Shown here in pieces: positions 6,802 through 16,795 of a stretch of 20,694 bases of DNA. Below the pieces are notes generated by a model. That model did not search any database, had not been told where the DNA came from, and was given only the letters and a program-made list of their open reading frames with translations. Source of the stretch: a virus; the IMG/VR virus record IMGVR_UViG_3300025118_005085, positions 1-20,694 of that record. The stretch is one strand, 5' to 3'. The first letter of the stretch is position 1; each line of letters opens with the position of its first letter. A program made the translations under genes and the position numbers.

Positions 6802-9765
6802 CTAAAACCCAGCCCCCAGTTGCTGCGTGTCATCTTCAATTATCCATCTGTTTAGATCTGGCCAACTTATGTCAGTTATTCCAGCGGCCGCTCTTAAATT
6901 ATCTCCCGACGTTCCTGGCAATCCTCTAATTGTTTCTCGCGCGATGGTTTCGGCGAGCGGATCAATCATGATGTTACCAGGAACCTCTGTAATAAACGAT
7001 CCTGATTCTGCTCCAGGCGACCCGCCAACTACTCCTCCTACTGTTTCTCCTGCTACATCTTGTGTTTTTGTTTTGACTTCATCAAGTAAGCATCTCTTTG
7101 TTTTTGCGTCTGGCGCGCCATAGCTATCTGATTTAATTGACTTAAATGCACCGAAACTAATTTCATCGTTATCTGGCCATAAATGACCACTTGAATAAGG
7201 TGTCATTTGACCATTAGTTGATGTGCGTAATTGCCAGTGACGAATTCCAGGATTATCAGCCATCATATCTACACTAGCATCATTAAACGCACGAGTTATT
7301 TTTAGTGTATTAGGAAAGATAGAAGTAGCATATGTACCTGGTAAAAGTTCATCTAACTCGGTAAATCCTAATTCAAGTGTTCCTCTCCACCAACTTAAAG
7401 CATGTACCCAAACGGTATGTTTACCTATTCTTAGCATCCACCAGTTAGTAGTATAATTATCTTTGGTTGATGTTATAGATGATATTCCGTCAGATCCTCG
7501 TCCTCCTTGTAGAGGATCAATTTCAGGATTACCAACAGGAGAGTTAAAAGTATAAATTCTATCATTACCGAAGGTGCCATCTTGCATTGACGTCGTACAT
7601 GCCATTTCCCATCCATATCTCAATGATTCGACTTTCGGTTCTTCTATATCAACAATTTCTGGTTTCGGTAGGACACCACCACACGTAATAAATTTATTAA
7701 GAACATCGTGATTTCCTAGCTCTGCGTCTGATATAGCTTTGTCTATTTCTTCAGGAGTTAAGTTTTGATATTGTACGCATATATCCTCTTCAATTACTTC
7801 TGGTTCAGATGGTGCGCAAATTGTAATTTCATCTCTTATATTTTTTTCATATTCTATATCTGCTAATCTTCGTTTTGCTGGTATTGCTATATCAATATCT
7901 AATTTATCATCAGTAGTTACTCCTTCAGAACTAGCTTTCATTCTCACTAGTCTTTCTCTAAAGTTTTGCGATGCAAGTGCCATATAATTAGCCATATCAG
8001 GTGCATTAATTTCATCAACAATTGGCTCTGTTGTGTCACAAGGCTCGTCTATTTTAATACCCGTTACTTCGAATTTCTGAATTTCAAAAAAACTACAATA
8101 ATTACTAGTTGTAAAAGTTAATCCTACATTAAGTGGAGCTAATTTACCTTGTTTACCCCAGCCGCCTTCTCCGAGGCTGCCTTCTGTAAAATCAACACCA
8201 TCATGTTCACCAATATTTGCCCATGGTTGATATGCTGCTCCAGTAGTAGAATTTATTACTGTAGGTAGTTTGAGCTCTGCAATCATATTATAGGTATCAA
8301 CACTAGAGAGTTTATTATAAATTGTAATTTTTCTTCCCCTGTCACCTAAGTCTATTCTATAATCAACAAAAGGAACATCTGAACCATCAGCTAGTGTAGT
8401 AGTTGTATGCATAGGTACCGCGCTCGCTGCTTGCATAGTATTCATAGGTATACAAGTTAATACTTGAGTATTGTGATATACACTACCTCGTATACCTACA
8501 GAACATGGAGTTTGTGTAAACGTACCGTCACCATAACCGGTGAAGTGACCGACGCCGCCATTTTCAGCATACCAACCCGGTTTTTGTTCGTCTTTCATAC
8601 AAAAGTTACCTCTTATATCAAAACCAACACCTAGAAAACTATTTGCAAGTCGACCTCTAGTCTCATCATTCCATTTAGTAACTGAACCGTCATCATTAAC
8701 AGTTTCACCACGGCCTTGTATAAATATTCCTTCCGATGCTTGAGATGTTCCAGCTACCTCGGTATCAATAAATTCCGAAGGTGCATAACCTAATGTACTA
8801 CCTATACCATTAGGAACAACTGTACCGGAATCAGGACATACATTTTCATGAAAATAAACACAAAATCCTTCTCCTGGGCCGTCAGGTAAATATTGTTGAA
8901 GCCACCTAGAAGCTGTCACCACCGGTGTTCCCGTACTTAGATCTGTTCCTACAACTGTAGAGCTGCCATACGCTGTCATTGATGGTACATTGAACGACCG
9001 TGCTCTAAAATCTACTCTAATATTATGTTCAGGATCAAATGCTGTATATTTAGGATTATAGGTTATATAACCACCATGGTGCATAAGTGGGAATGCAGCA
9101 TTACCAGTTAATGGTTCAATTGATTTATCTAGTTGATCTGATAATAAATTAAATCCTATACTGCTCATGCTTTCTACATGAGTCGGTTTTATAAGATATT
9201 CTGGTGATCTTTCTGTATCTCCATAAAAGGATTCTTTATTATTTCTTACTGCATTACTACCTAGAGTTAAGTCAGAGTTTAAATAACCATCAATAAATGT
9301 ATATGGATTAATAGTAAATTTATCTGTGGGTATGTAAATGTCAGCGTTTAATAAGAAAAAATCAGTATTTATATCTTGGAAAATAAAATTAGATATTGCA
9401 AACCCTTCTGCGGCAGTATCGTATTTACCTATAAACGTTACTGAATATCTATTGTTAGTCTTATTATAATTAATAAGTGGTTTTGTTATTGATGAATAAT
9501 TTGTACCCTCAGAGCACGTTGGCGTAAGAGCCCATATATCAGAATTTACATCTGTTGCTATTGTGTCAATATTTTTTGGATATATGGTAGATTTATAATT
9601 TGTGTCTTTATCTATTTTATATATAATAGGTAATGCGCCATATACTGTTTCTATTGAACTACCGTTTTGACATCTATCCGCAGTAATAGAACTAACAGTA
9701 CAAACAAACATTTGAGTTGTTTCTTCATTGTAAAAAATATCTGATTGTTTTGTATCAAATGGCAT
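6802..9765 (-). CDS. Tail protein with L-type-lectin-like domain
   Basis: This 987-residue protein has a central region (about residues 245-572) with features of an L-type lectin/concanavalin sandwich. These are GPGEGFCVYFHE (296-307), STLGYAP (323-329), FLGVGFDIRGNF (377-388) and a closing VGLTFTTSNYCSFFEIQKF (547-565). In the family the GxGxxF and xVxFD strands frame the sugar site. The N-terminal 240 residues are unassigned. A linker at about 580-710 has several cysteines and acidic stretches, followed by a Trp-rich segment (WWMLRIGKHTVWVHALSWWRG) here named only by its start at about 778. The last 110 residues are Gly/Pro-rich and encoded by GC-rich DNA. A glycan-binding virion role is likely; the ligand is unknown. 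A GTAAATA element precedes the ATG. Confidence 0.6.
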   Translation of the reverse strand: MPFDTKQSDIFYNEETTQMFVCTVSSITADRCQNGSSIETVYGALPIIYKIDKDTNYKSTIYPKNIDTIATDVNSDIWALTPTCSEGTNYSSITKPLINYNKTNNRYSVTFIGKYDTAAEGFAISNFIFQDINTDFFLLNADIYIPTDKFTINPYTFIDGYLNSDLTLGSNAVRNNKESFYGDTERSPEYLIKPTHVESMSSIGFNLLSDQLDKSIEPLTGNAAFPLMHHGGYITYNPKYTAFDPEHNIRVDFRARSFNVPSMTAYGSSTVVGTDLSTGTPVVTASRWLQQYLPDGPGEGFCVYFHENVCPDSGTVVPNGIGSTLGYAPSEFIDTEVAGTSQASEGIFIQGRGETVNDDGSVTKWNDETRGRLANSFLGVGFDIRGNFCMKDEQKPGWYAENGGVGHFTGYGDGTFTQTPCSVGIRGSVYHNTQVLTCIPMNTMQAASAVPMHTTTTLADGSDVPFVDYRIDLGDRGRKITIYNKLSSVDTYNMIAELKLPTVINSTTGAAYQPWANIGEHDGVDFTEGSLGEGGWGKQGKLAPLNVGLTFTTSNYCSFFEIQKFEVTGIKIDEPCDTTEPIVDEINAPDMANYMALASQNFRERLVRMKASSEGVTTDDKLDIDIAIPAKRRLADIEYEKNIRDEITICAPSEPEVIEEDICVQYQNLTPEEIDKAISDAELGNHDVLNKFITCGGVLPKPEIVDIEEPKVESLRYGWEMACTTSMQDGTFGNDRIYTFNSPVGNPEIDPLQGGRGSDGISSITSTKDNYTTNWWMLRIGKHTVWVHALSWWRGTLELGFTELDELLPGTYATSIFPNTLKITRAFNDASVDMMADNPGIRHWQLRTSTNGQMTPYSSGHLWPDNDEISFGAFKSIKSDSYGAPDAKTKRCLLDEVKTKTQDVAGETVGGVVGGSPGAESGSFITEVPGNIMIDPLAETIARETIRGLPGTSGDNLRAAAGITDISWPDLNRWIIEDDTQQLGAGF

Positions 9766-9772
9766 ATAAAAA

Positions 9773-9779
9773 TATTTAC
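9773..9779 (-). promoter_or_regulatory. GTAAATA late-promoter-like element
   Basis: On the minus strand this reads GTAAATA, then seven bases, then the ATG at 9765. Its first G is the last base of the TAG stop of the upstream 776-residue gene. No Shine-Dalgarno is visible. It could give separate late expression of the lectin-like gene. Confidence 0.45.
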
Positions 9780-12109
9780 TAAGTTATTATAGCTTTCGAA
9801 CTGGCTCCTACCTTAAACACTCCATCTTCAAATTCATATAATTCAGTTACTGTTTCCGCAGATGTTTGTATACATATAGTATTTTCAACTACATCAAAAT
9901 TTAAAATATTACTGCTTGTTAAAATATTAGTTTTAGTCGTAGATCCATGTTTGTTGAAAATATTACTAAATGCTGTCGATAGTGGTTCAACCACTTGAGT
10001 ATATACATTTCTAACATAAATTTCACCAGCGTCAATATATTGTTGATCAAATAAATGGGTAGCGCTGGTGGTAGGGTTATTTGTTGTAGATAATTCATAT
10101 GTAGTTGTTGAACTGGTATAAATAGAGGCTGTACTAATTGAATAATATGGTACCGTTGTATCAGTAAAATAGGTTGCTATTAAATCAGTAGAGTTTCCAG
10201 GATGATTATTAAAATCACCACAATCTATAGCTGATACCGCAGATACTGAGCCACATGATAATGCGTCAGTAAGAACAGTTGTACATGAATAATCAGTTAA
10301 TGGCGCTGCAAAGCCTTCTGCACTACCACTGGAGCAAATAGTTGTATCGCTTACAACAACAGTATCAAATACACTCGTATGTCCATCTACACCTATATCA
10401 GAGGTAGCAGTTGCCATGTTATCTATACTAGTATACAGTGTACCGGATGCCTCATAGGAAGCAGCACTAATTGCAGATAGTAAAGTATTAAAAAATAAAC
10501 CATCATAATATTCTGCTACTGTTGTACAGGTAGCTGTGGCGATGTCCTCGGCTGTAATGTACGACGTACCTGCATATCGTTTAGGATAAACAGATTTAAT
10601 AAAATAAAATTCATTACCATAAATATCACTCTTTAGCTTTATTCCGGTTTTATTTGTAATTAATAAATCTTCGAGCCTTGAAGATTCAGGATAAATGTTC
10701 AATACACTTATTGGATATGTGTCTGTATTTTTCCATGTTATTTGATCTGATGTATTATCCCAAAAACTGATTGAATCTTCTTTTTTATTAATACCTGTAT
10801 GTGAATAATCTATACTATTCTCTTTGCTCTGATATCCATAATTACGTAATAATTTATTATTATAAAAACTAACCGAATCAGATAGTTCAGTATTTTTATA
10901 TGGAGCATTTTTTGATTTAAATAGTAGGGGTGTTGTTTGCTTGAACTTTACGTTTCGTAAAATTTCACCAGTTCTACTATTTCTGATATGACCTACATTT
11001 TTAACTCCTGGCTCATACTTGGATGGATCTGGAATAATATATTCTCTTCCTTTAAATGCTGATAGGTTAATTGTAAATGAGAGGTTAGCTGAATGAAAAT
11101 TGGTAACCCCTGTATTATTAAATGATAATTGTCTTGAATAAATTTGCTTGTTTTTTAGTTCAGTAAGATTTAAAGATAAATTAGGATTATATCTTTGAGA
11201 TAAATTATTTGTTGTATTTACATGTTCAAATAATTTATCTACAGTTGCATGATTTTTATTTCCGACCGCGTAATATAAATCATTAGCAAGATATTTCTTT
11301 ATTAACTCCCCCTCATAAAAAAATTTTAAATTATGAAATCTCTTATCTTCTCCTCTAAAATATCTATCAGGTAATCTCTCAAAATTAACAAAGTTTTCAT
11401 TAATACCTAAAACGCTATCAGGAGAAGATACACTATTAGTTTTTAGTTTTAATTTTTTACCATCCTTATTTATAGATAACACTTGTAGTATATTTGGTAT
11501 TTCTTTTAATACCCTCCGCTCCATATCTAAAATTAAATCTTTATCTGTATTATGTATTTTTTGAACAAAATGATCAGAAGCATATGAATTTAAATTTATT
11601 TGTATATTATTAGATATTTTTTGTGCATTAATATCTGTTAATTCTGTATTAGTATTTTCTTTAATAAATTCATTATTGCTAAGTAAGCGTATAATAAAGT
11701 TTTTAAGGTATTTTTGTATACCTAATTTAGATGATTTTAATTTATTTTTAGTTGTTGAAAACTTTACTTCTTCTCTTAAATCACTAACACCTTTTAATTG
11801 AGCTCTTATTAATTGTACAAAATAAACTACTGCTAGTTCTAATTCATAAATATCATCAACGTCAATTTTTGATAAAAATCTCGAAACATCACTATGTAAA
11901 CTACTTAAATTTATATTTTTTAAAAATTGAGTATAAATACCTTTTACATAATCTGTGTTAGTAGTAGTATTAACTACTTTCTGATCTTTCCAGTCTATGA
12001 GATATTTGTTATATAATAATGATAGTTCTGAAGCTTCGCGAATATCTGCATAGTAGGTTTTCCATTGCAAAAACGATAATGGGTTAGTTGTATTTAAATC
12101 GACCGTCAT
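9779..12109 (-). CDS. Unassigned tail/baseplate protein with two contrasting halves
   Basis: This 776-residue protein lies third after gp6 in the baseplate block. The first 200 residues, starting NPLSFLQWKTYYADIREAS, are helical and lysine-rich, suiting attachment to the baseplate. Residues 200-510 are mixed and rich in Asn and Lys. Residues 511-719 contain no lysine at all and are rich in Thr, Ser, Ala and Asp with cysteines at 528, 592, 609, 619 and 630, which suggests a separately evolved beta domain. Position makes it a candidate counterpart of T4 gp7 or gp8, but I cannot match motifs. The start is supported by AAAGGA eight bases upstream and by an ATGA overlap with the preceding gene, suggesting coupled translation. 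Confidence 0.55.
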   Translation of the reverse strand: MTVDLNTTNPLSFLQWKTYYADIREASELSLLYNKYLIDWKDQKVVNTTTNTDYVKGIYTQFLKNINLSSLHSDVSRFLSKIDVDDIYELELAVVYFVQLIRAQLKGVSDLREEVKFSTTKNKLKSSKLGIQKYLKNFIIRLLSNNEFIKENTNTELTDINAQKISNNIQINLNSYASDHFVQKIHNTDKDLILDMERRVLKEIPNILQVLSINKDGKKLKLKTNSVSSPDSVLGINENFVNFERLPDRYFRGEDKRFHNLKFFYEGELIKKYLANDLYYAVGNKNHATVDKLFEHVNTTNNLSQRYNPNLSLNLTELKNKQIYSRQLSFNNTGVTNFHSANLSFTINLSAFKGREYIIPDPSKYEPGVKNVGHIRNSRTGEILRNVKFKQTTPLLFKSKNAPYKNTELSDSVSFYNNKLLRNYGYQSKENSIDYSHTGINKKEDSISFWDNTSDQITWKNTDTYPISVLNIYPESSRLEDLLITNKTGIKLKSDIYGNEFYFIKSVYPKRYAGTSYITAEDIATATCTTVAEYYDGLFFNTLLSAISAASYEASGTLYTSIDNMATATSDIGVDGHTSVFDTVVVSDTTICSSGSAEGFAAPLTDYSCTTVLTDALSCGSVSAVSAIDCGDFNNHPGNSTDLIATYFTDTTVPYYSISTASIYTSSTTTYELSTTNNPTTSATHLFDQQYIDAGEIYVRNVYTQVVEPLSTAFSNIFNKHGSTTKTNILTSSNILNFDVVENTICIQTSAETVTELYEFEDGVFKVGASSKAIIT

Positions 12110-14958
12110 AAGCTAAGTCCTTTCCTAATTTGATAATCTAGATTATTAAAAATTATACCACCGTCATTTTCCCAGCTGGCACTAAGAGAGGATGTTGATC
12201 TTGAGATTGTTGTATAAGGATTATTATAATCTATGATACTGTTTTCAATATTTTCAGCTGATAAGGTTGTATCATATGCTGTATATGGATAAAATTCATA
12301 CAATAAATCTAAACCACTAGCACCAGTTACTGTTGTATCTAATTCCCAGCCCCAGTTACTATATACATTATACGTGGAAAGTGGGTATGTAGCCGATACA
12401 CCAGCTGTTGAACCATCTACACTTTTTGCAGGTACTTGTTGAGGGTTAATTAAAATATATTCATTATTAAATTTTTGTAATGCTACAAATTTTGTATCTG
12501 CTGTTACTTCATAAGTTAATGAAGTGATAGGAGATGTAAGATCTATATTTCTACTAGCAGCAGAGCTTGTATAATATTGTGTGTCGAAATTATCATTAAC
12601 TCTATGGTAGTCACCTAATAGTTTAGAAATTTTAATACTAAATAAGTTATATAATCTTTTTAATTCAGGTGGCGGATTAGGTGATACAAAATCAATATCT
12701 TCATTAAAAAAGTCATAGAATGATTGTATATTTTCTATTTTACAAAAATCAATATCAGTATTATTTGAAACAAAATTAGCTGTTTTTTCAAATATAGTTT
12801 TACCGAATACAGTAGGACTCGAACTTGCTTGACCTACAAATGATGTAAAAACACCATCAAATAAATTATCATATTCATGTAAAAAGGATTGAAATCTATA
12901 GCTTTTTAATACTTGAGAGTAATCTATATCTTCGTTTATTTTATATATTTCAACATCATTAGTAGAAGGGCTTATTGTAAAGGTATATGAACCTGTTATA
13001 ATGTTGTCACCTTTAACTCCAAGAGACACAGGACCATATGGTCCTGTAGGATCATAATCTATAGTGTCGTTAAACGCAGAGAGTGAAGTCAGAGCGGAAA
13101 AGTTGTTTTGCCGTCCAGTTACATTTAATGTCCATGTACCGGCGCTAACTGGATCAATGTTAAGATATAAAAAGCTGCTTAATTCTGTTTTTTCCGTTGT
13201 TGGATTATATGGTAAACTGGTAGTACTTAAACTACTTATATTGCTCGTCGATGTTGTATCTCCACTAACCCATTCAACAAAAAATTGATTACAATCAATT
13301 GTAACATCACTTACTATACCGTCGAAATTTTCAGTGGCTTGTATGTACAATCTTTGAGGTTGAGTATTATCTGCATCAACGAGTACAATGTGAGTCTTAT
13401 TTTCTGTTAACCCATCGTCACTGTATGGTGGTGTTGGATCAGTAGTACCTAAAAATAATCTTACCCATCCTGCGGTACGATTAGATATAGTTAAAGAAAC
13501 TTCATATTCTTTTCCTAAAACCGTATTTACATCTTGATATAAATTGTTAACACCTGCAGTATGTGCAAAGTGAACAGCTCCAATACCAGCTGATAAATGC
13601 CACCCTGTAAGTGGGGTTCCATCTGCAGACGTCGTGGCAGTCCATGCGCTTAATGTGCTGGTGTGATCATAATCAAAATCTCCATTAGAGAGAGATATAA
13701 AATTACTAGTAGGCTCATGGAAAAATTGTGAAAAATATTTACCTATGTTTAATTCTTCATCTGCTAAACCGATAAATAGTTGGAATTTATCACCTTGTCT
13801 TTTATATTGTATAGCAGACATTTCTTTCATTCCGGTAGATGTAAAAGATAATCTTGTCGGAGATGACGGTGTTACTCTTATTGGAATACCAGCAATAGCA
13901 TTAACGTTATCAGTGCTTACTCCTGCAAAGTTTGTCTCTAAGTGATTTCTTTCGCTTAAGTTTATATCTGTAACTAAATTATCTATATAAAAGTTTTTTA
14001 ATTTATGTGTACTTGTATCTAATCTAATTAATAAATTTACACGATCACTTCCAATATAATTAAGTATATCATCATAATAATAAAACTTTTCTCCGGTGTC
14101 ACTAGCAGTGTGTATTGTAGCCCTATAGGTTGCTAAATCTAAACCATAAGAATTATTGAGTGCTCGCTTCGTACTTGAATAAAGTAAGAATTTATCCGCT
14201 TCAGCTTGATCTTCAGATGTTATAGGAGAAACTTGACTATTAGTATCTATGAAAAAATATTGTGGATTTAATTGATATTGTACTCCGTCAATACTATTTA
14301 TAAGGTTTATATTTTTATCATAAAATGCATTATATGGTATTAAGTGAGCATATTTATTATTAATGTCATATGGTTTTGCCTTACTACCACTAGCTGTAAA
14401 ATATACGGTATGAGGTTCATCTGGGTCAGGAACATCTTGCCAGCTTGCTGTAAGACCAACACCTAAAGATCTATCTCCTTGTATCGGTTTTTTACCAGCG
14501 GTGATAGATATTGGATCATTTGTATCTACATCTTTTACGCTTATGCCTATTCTAGTATTTGCATAATTATATACACTTAATTGTTCTGTTAATGTATTAA
14601 GATGAGAATTACCATCTTTATCATAAAAGAAAACCGTTACAGTATATATACCCGGTACATTATATGTGTGTGTTGCCGTAAATGCATTATCACCACTTAA
14701 TGTATATCCGTCTCCAAAATCCCATACAGATGTTGCGATTGATAGATCTATCAAAGAGCTTTGTATCGACAGTCCTGTGTCACCAATAGTGCTGAGTAGA
14801 GGGTTAAAAGTAAACTTTGATATACGAGTAAACCCACTATGTGAACTTGCTAGAGAATGTCCAGCTACTGGAGAGGGAGAGTCCGCAGATGTGTTAACAG
14901 TAATTGATATAGGTACTGGTAGAGTAATAGGACAATTTGACTCATTTGTATCGCTCAT
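12106..14958 (-). CDS. PKD-domain tail protein with CBM-like module
   Basis: This 950-residue protein follows gp6 directly. Residues about 70-130 are a PKD domain: WDFGDG at 79-84, HTY at 97-99 and PGIYTVTV at 102-109, then DKDG. Residues about 424-556 resemble a carbohydrate-binding module of the CBM4/9 type: NGDF, a tryptophan pair around GWHLSAG, YQDV, GKEYEVSLTI and a closing GIVSDVTID. The C-terminal 270 residues are unassigned and may anchor to the baseplate. PKD domains often act as spacers in surface and virion proteins, and CBM folds bind sugars, so an adhesin or spike-connector role is likely. The start overlaps the gp6 stop as TAATG. PKD is firm; CBM is moderate. Confidence 0.65.
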   Translation of the reverse strand: MSDTNESNCPITLPVPISITVNTSADSPSPVAGHSLASSHSGFTRISKFTFNPLLSTIGDTGLSIQSSLIDLSIATSVWDFGDGYTLSGDNAFTATHTYNVPGIYTVTVFFYDKDGNSHLNTLTEQLSVYNYANTRIGISVKDVDTNDPISITAGKKPIQGDRSLGVGLTASWQDVPDPDEPHTVYFTASGSKAKPYDINNKYAHLIPYNAFYDKNINLINSIDGVQYQLNPQYFFIDTNSQVSPITSEDQAEADKFLLYSSTKRALNNSYGLDLATYRATIHTASDTGEKFYYYDDILNYIGSDRVNLLIRLDTSTHKLKNFYIDNLVTDINLSERNHLETNFAGVSTDNVNAIAGIPIRVTPSSPTRLSFTSTGMKEMSAIQYKRQGDKFQLFIGLADEELNIGKYFSQFFHEPTSNFISLSNGDFDYDHTSTLSAWTATTSADGTPLTGWHLSAGIGAVHFAHTAGVNNLYQDVNTVLGKEYEVSLTISNRTAGWVRLFLGTTDPTPPYSDDGLTENKTHIVLVDADNTQPQRLYIQATENFDGIVSDVTIDCNQFFVEWVSGDTTSTSNISSLSTTSLPYNPTTEKTELSSFLYLNIDPVSAGTWTLNVTGRQNNFSALTSLSAFNDTIDYDPTGPYGPVSLGVKGDNIITGSYTFTISPSTNDVEIYKINEDIDYSQVLKSYRFQSFLHEYDNLFDGVFTSFVGQASSSPTVFGKTIFEKTANFVSNNTDIDFCKIENIQSFYDFFNEDIDFVSPNPPPELKRLYNLFSIKISKLLGDYHRVNDNFDTQYYTSSAASRNIDLTSPITSLTYEVTADTKFVALQKFNNEYILINPQQVPAKSVDGSTAGVSATYPLSTYNVYSNWGWELDTTVTGASGLDLLYEFYPYTAYDTTLSAENIENSIIDYNNPYTTISRSTSSLSASWENDGGIIFNNLDYQIRKGLSL

Positions 14959-16793
14959 TAATATTCAACTATACTTTTGGTTGTTACAGTACTTGTTATT
15001 TTGATTTTATTTTTAAACGATTGCTCGTTTTCTATATATGGTATTTGAAATGGTTTTAATTTTAATCTTGTATCAATAAATTTTATATCTCTACCATTAT
15101 AAATAGGATTAAATACAGCGACAGACAATCCAGGAACTCCTTGATTTATGTCTGTTCTCCATGTTTTAAATTCTAATATACCATCTATTTTTTCAATTTC
15201 ATTATTTAAAGAACGAACATCTATAGTATCACCTAATTTTAGTCCTTTTATATAAGTCGTAATTATATTAAACACTTTAGATTTTAATTCTTCTTCATTT
15301 ATTAATGTTCTTGCACTTCTAACTAAATGTAATTCTGTATAATCCTTATAGGATACCTTAGCTGATTCACTAGTAAATTTAAGACATAGATCAAAATTTA
15401 GGTATATTGGATCTATAAATGTTATTTCACTATTAAGTAGCTTATAATCTGTAAGTTCATTTTGTATTTTTTCTTTTAATGACGGTGATAGATAATTTGA
15501 CCGTGTTACAACAGATTTATTTTTTCTTAAATTAGGTACTATGGTTAAATATATATTATTTGCATCAGAACTATCAGCATAATAATACTGATTAAATAGC
15601 GCATTTGTTTCTAAAGAGTAATCTGTTAATCCTAATTCATCATTTAAGTATTTTAAATATCTATTTGTATAATCGCTATTATTATATACTGTTACATCAT
15701 AAATTAAATTTTTATAATTACGTTGAATAAACGATTTATAATCACCCTTTGTAGTTAGTTTATATTCTGAACTAAAGAATCGAGGTGAATTTTGTTTAAT
15801 CTCATCTGTAGTTTCTTCTACGCCGAAATCAGTACTATCCTCATCGTTACTTATTGTTATATTAACCGACTCTGCCACAGTTATATAATTAAGAGAAGTA
15901 TCTTTTATATCTGTAAATATTGTATCAAATTGTGTAGTATTATATACATTTGTGGAGCTACCAGAGAAAGCATTTTTTGTTATTTTACCAGCTGGGCCGT
16001 TTGATTTTAAATAATAGATAGCAATTGTATCATTTAAATTTAATTTCTTACCATTAACATTATTACCAAATTTTAATTCATAATTTTTATTTTCATTATA
16101 TCGAACTTCAAAATGTCTGTTATTAGGTTCAGATAAAAATAAACTAGGCGCTCGATTCCATTCATACCATTTATTGTCCTCACTAACTTCTTTTACGAAA
16201 ACAAAAATATTAAAGTGATCTATTATAACGTTTGACCCAGGTAATAGATTTATTGTTTCAAACTGCTCACCTAATGGTTTAATTAACGGATATTCCACTA
16301 TTGTACCTTCATATAATAGTGGAGAATCAGTAGTAGAAGAAATAGATTCAGTATCAGAGGTTATTTTTTCAAAGGTTAAGTCTTTTACGAATGTATACGT
16401 TTTACCTTGACTAGAGGAGAATGTAAATCTCGGAATTGTATAATACCCGGCTGAAAGATCGGACGTACCTTTAATTTCTATTGGTAATACGCATGATTGC
16501 TTACCAACTGGTTTATAATCTATAAGTTTAACTATACGATTTATATTTTCATATAGACTAGCGTCATTAAAATTACTTTCTGAACTAGTTTGATTTAAGT
16601 AAAATAATAGAGTATGATAAGAGTATGCAATAATGTCAATCAGTGCAGAAACGTTACTCCCTTCAAAGTTTTGATCAGTAAAATTTATTGTGTCGTCATT
16701 ATTGAGACGTTCAATAATTAGGTCGCGCAGGCTTTGAGCATCAAACCCTGTGTATGCATTTGTCGGTAATTTGAAATCTGTAAAATTAGCCAT
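14958..16793 (-). CDS. 6: Baseplate wedge subunit, T4 gp6-like
   Basis: This 611-residue protein resembles T4 gp6 (about 660 residues), which dimerises to form the inner ring of the baseplate and controls its change of shape on infection. The N-terminal 100 residues carry the conserved pattern: LRDLIIERL, FEGSNVSALIDIIAYSYH, then NDASLYENINRIVKLIDYKPVG. Later parts (GYYTIPRF, NYELKFGNNVNGKKL, TIAIYY, then GPAGK) match the Baseplate_J/gp6 core. The last 150 residues contain alternating strands as in the family. It starts two bases after gp25, the same gene order as in T4 (25 then 6). An AAAGGA at 16808-16813 lies 14 bases upstream, rather far for a ribosome binding site. Identification is confident. 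Confidence 0.85.
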   Translation of the reverse strand: MANFTDFKLPTNAYTGFDAQSLRDLIIERLNNDDTINFTDQNFEGSNVSALIDIIAYSYHTLLFYLNQTSSESNFNDASLYENINRIVKLIDYKPVGKQSCVLPIEIKGTSDLSAGYYTIPRFTFSSSQGKTYTFVKDLTFEKITSDTESISSTTDSPLLYEGTIVEYPLIKPLGEQFETINLLPGSNVIIDHFNIFVFVKEVSEDNKWYEWNRAPSLFLSEPNNRHFEVRYNENKNYELKFGNNVNGKKLNLNDTIAIYYLKSNGPAGKITKNAFSGSSTNVYNTTQFDTIFTDIKDTSLNYITVAESVNITISNDEDSTDFGVEETTDEIKQNSPRFFSSEYKLTTKGDYKSFIQRNYKNLIYDVTVYNNSDYTNRYLKYLNDELGLTDYSLETNALFNQYYYADSSDANNIYLTIVPNLRKNKSVVTRSNYLSPSLKEKIQNELTDYKLLNSEITFIDPIYLNFDLCLKFTSESAKVSYKDYTELHLVRSARTLINEEELKSKVFNIITTYIKGLKLGDTIDVRSLNNEIEKIDGILEFKTWRTDINQGVPGLSVAVFNPIYNGRDIKFIDTRLKLKPFQIPYIENEQSFKNKIKITSTVTTKSIVEY

Positions 16794-16795
16794 GA

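Noticed and set aside
6827-7123. Plus-strand open frame of 98 codons opposite the GC-rich end of the lectin-like gene
   Set aside because: Its length follows from the GC-rich bias of the opposite strand; no start signal and no recognisable product.
14666-15004. Plus-strand open frame of 112 codons across the gp6/PKD-gene junction
   Set aside because: It lies antisense to the conserved PKD domain and the gp6 end, with no promoter or ribosome binding site.
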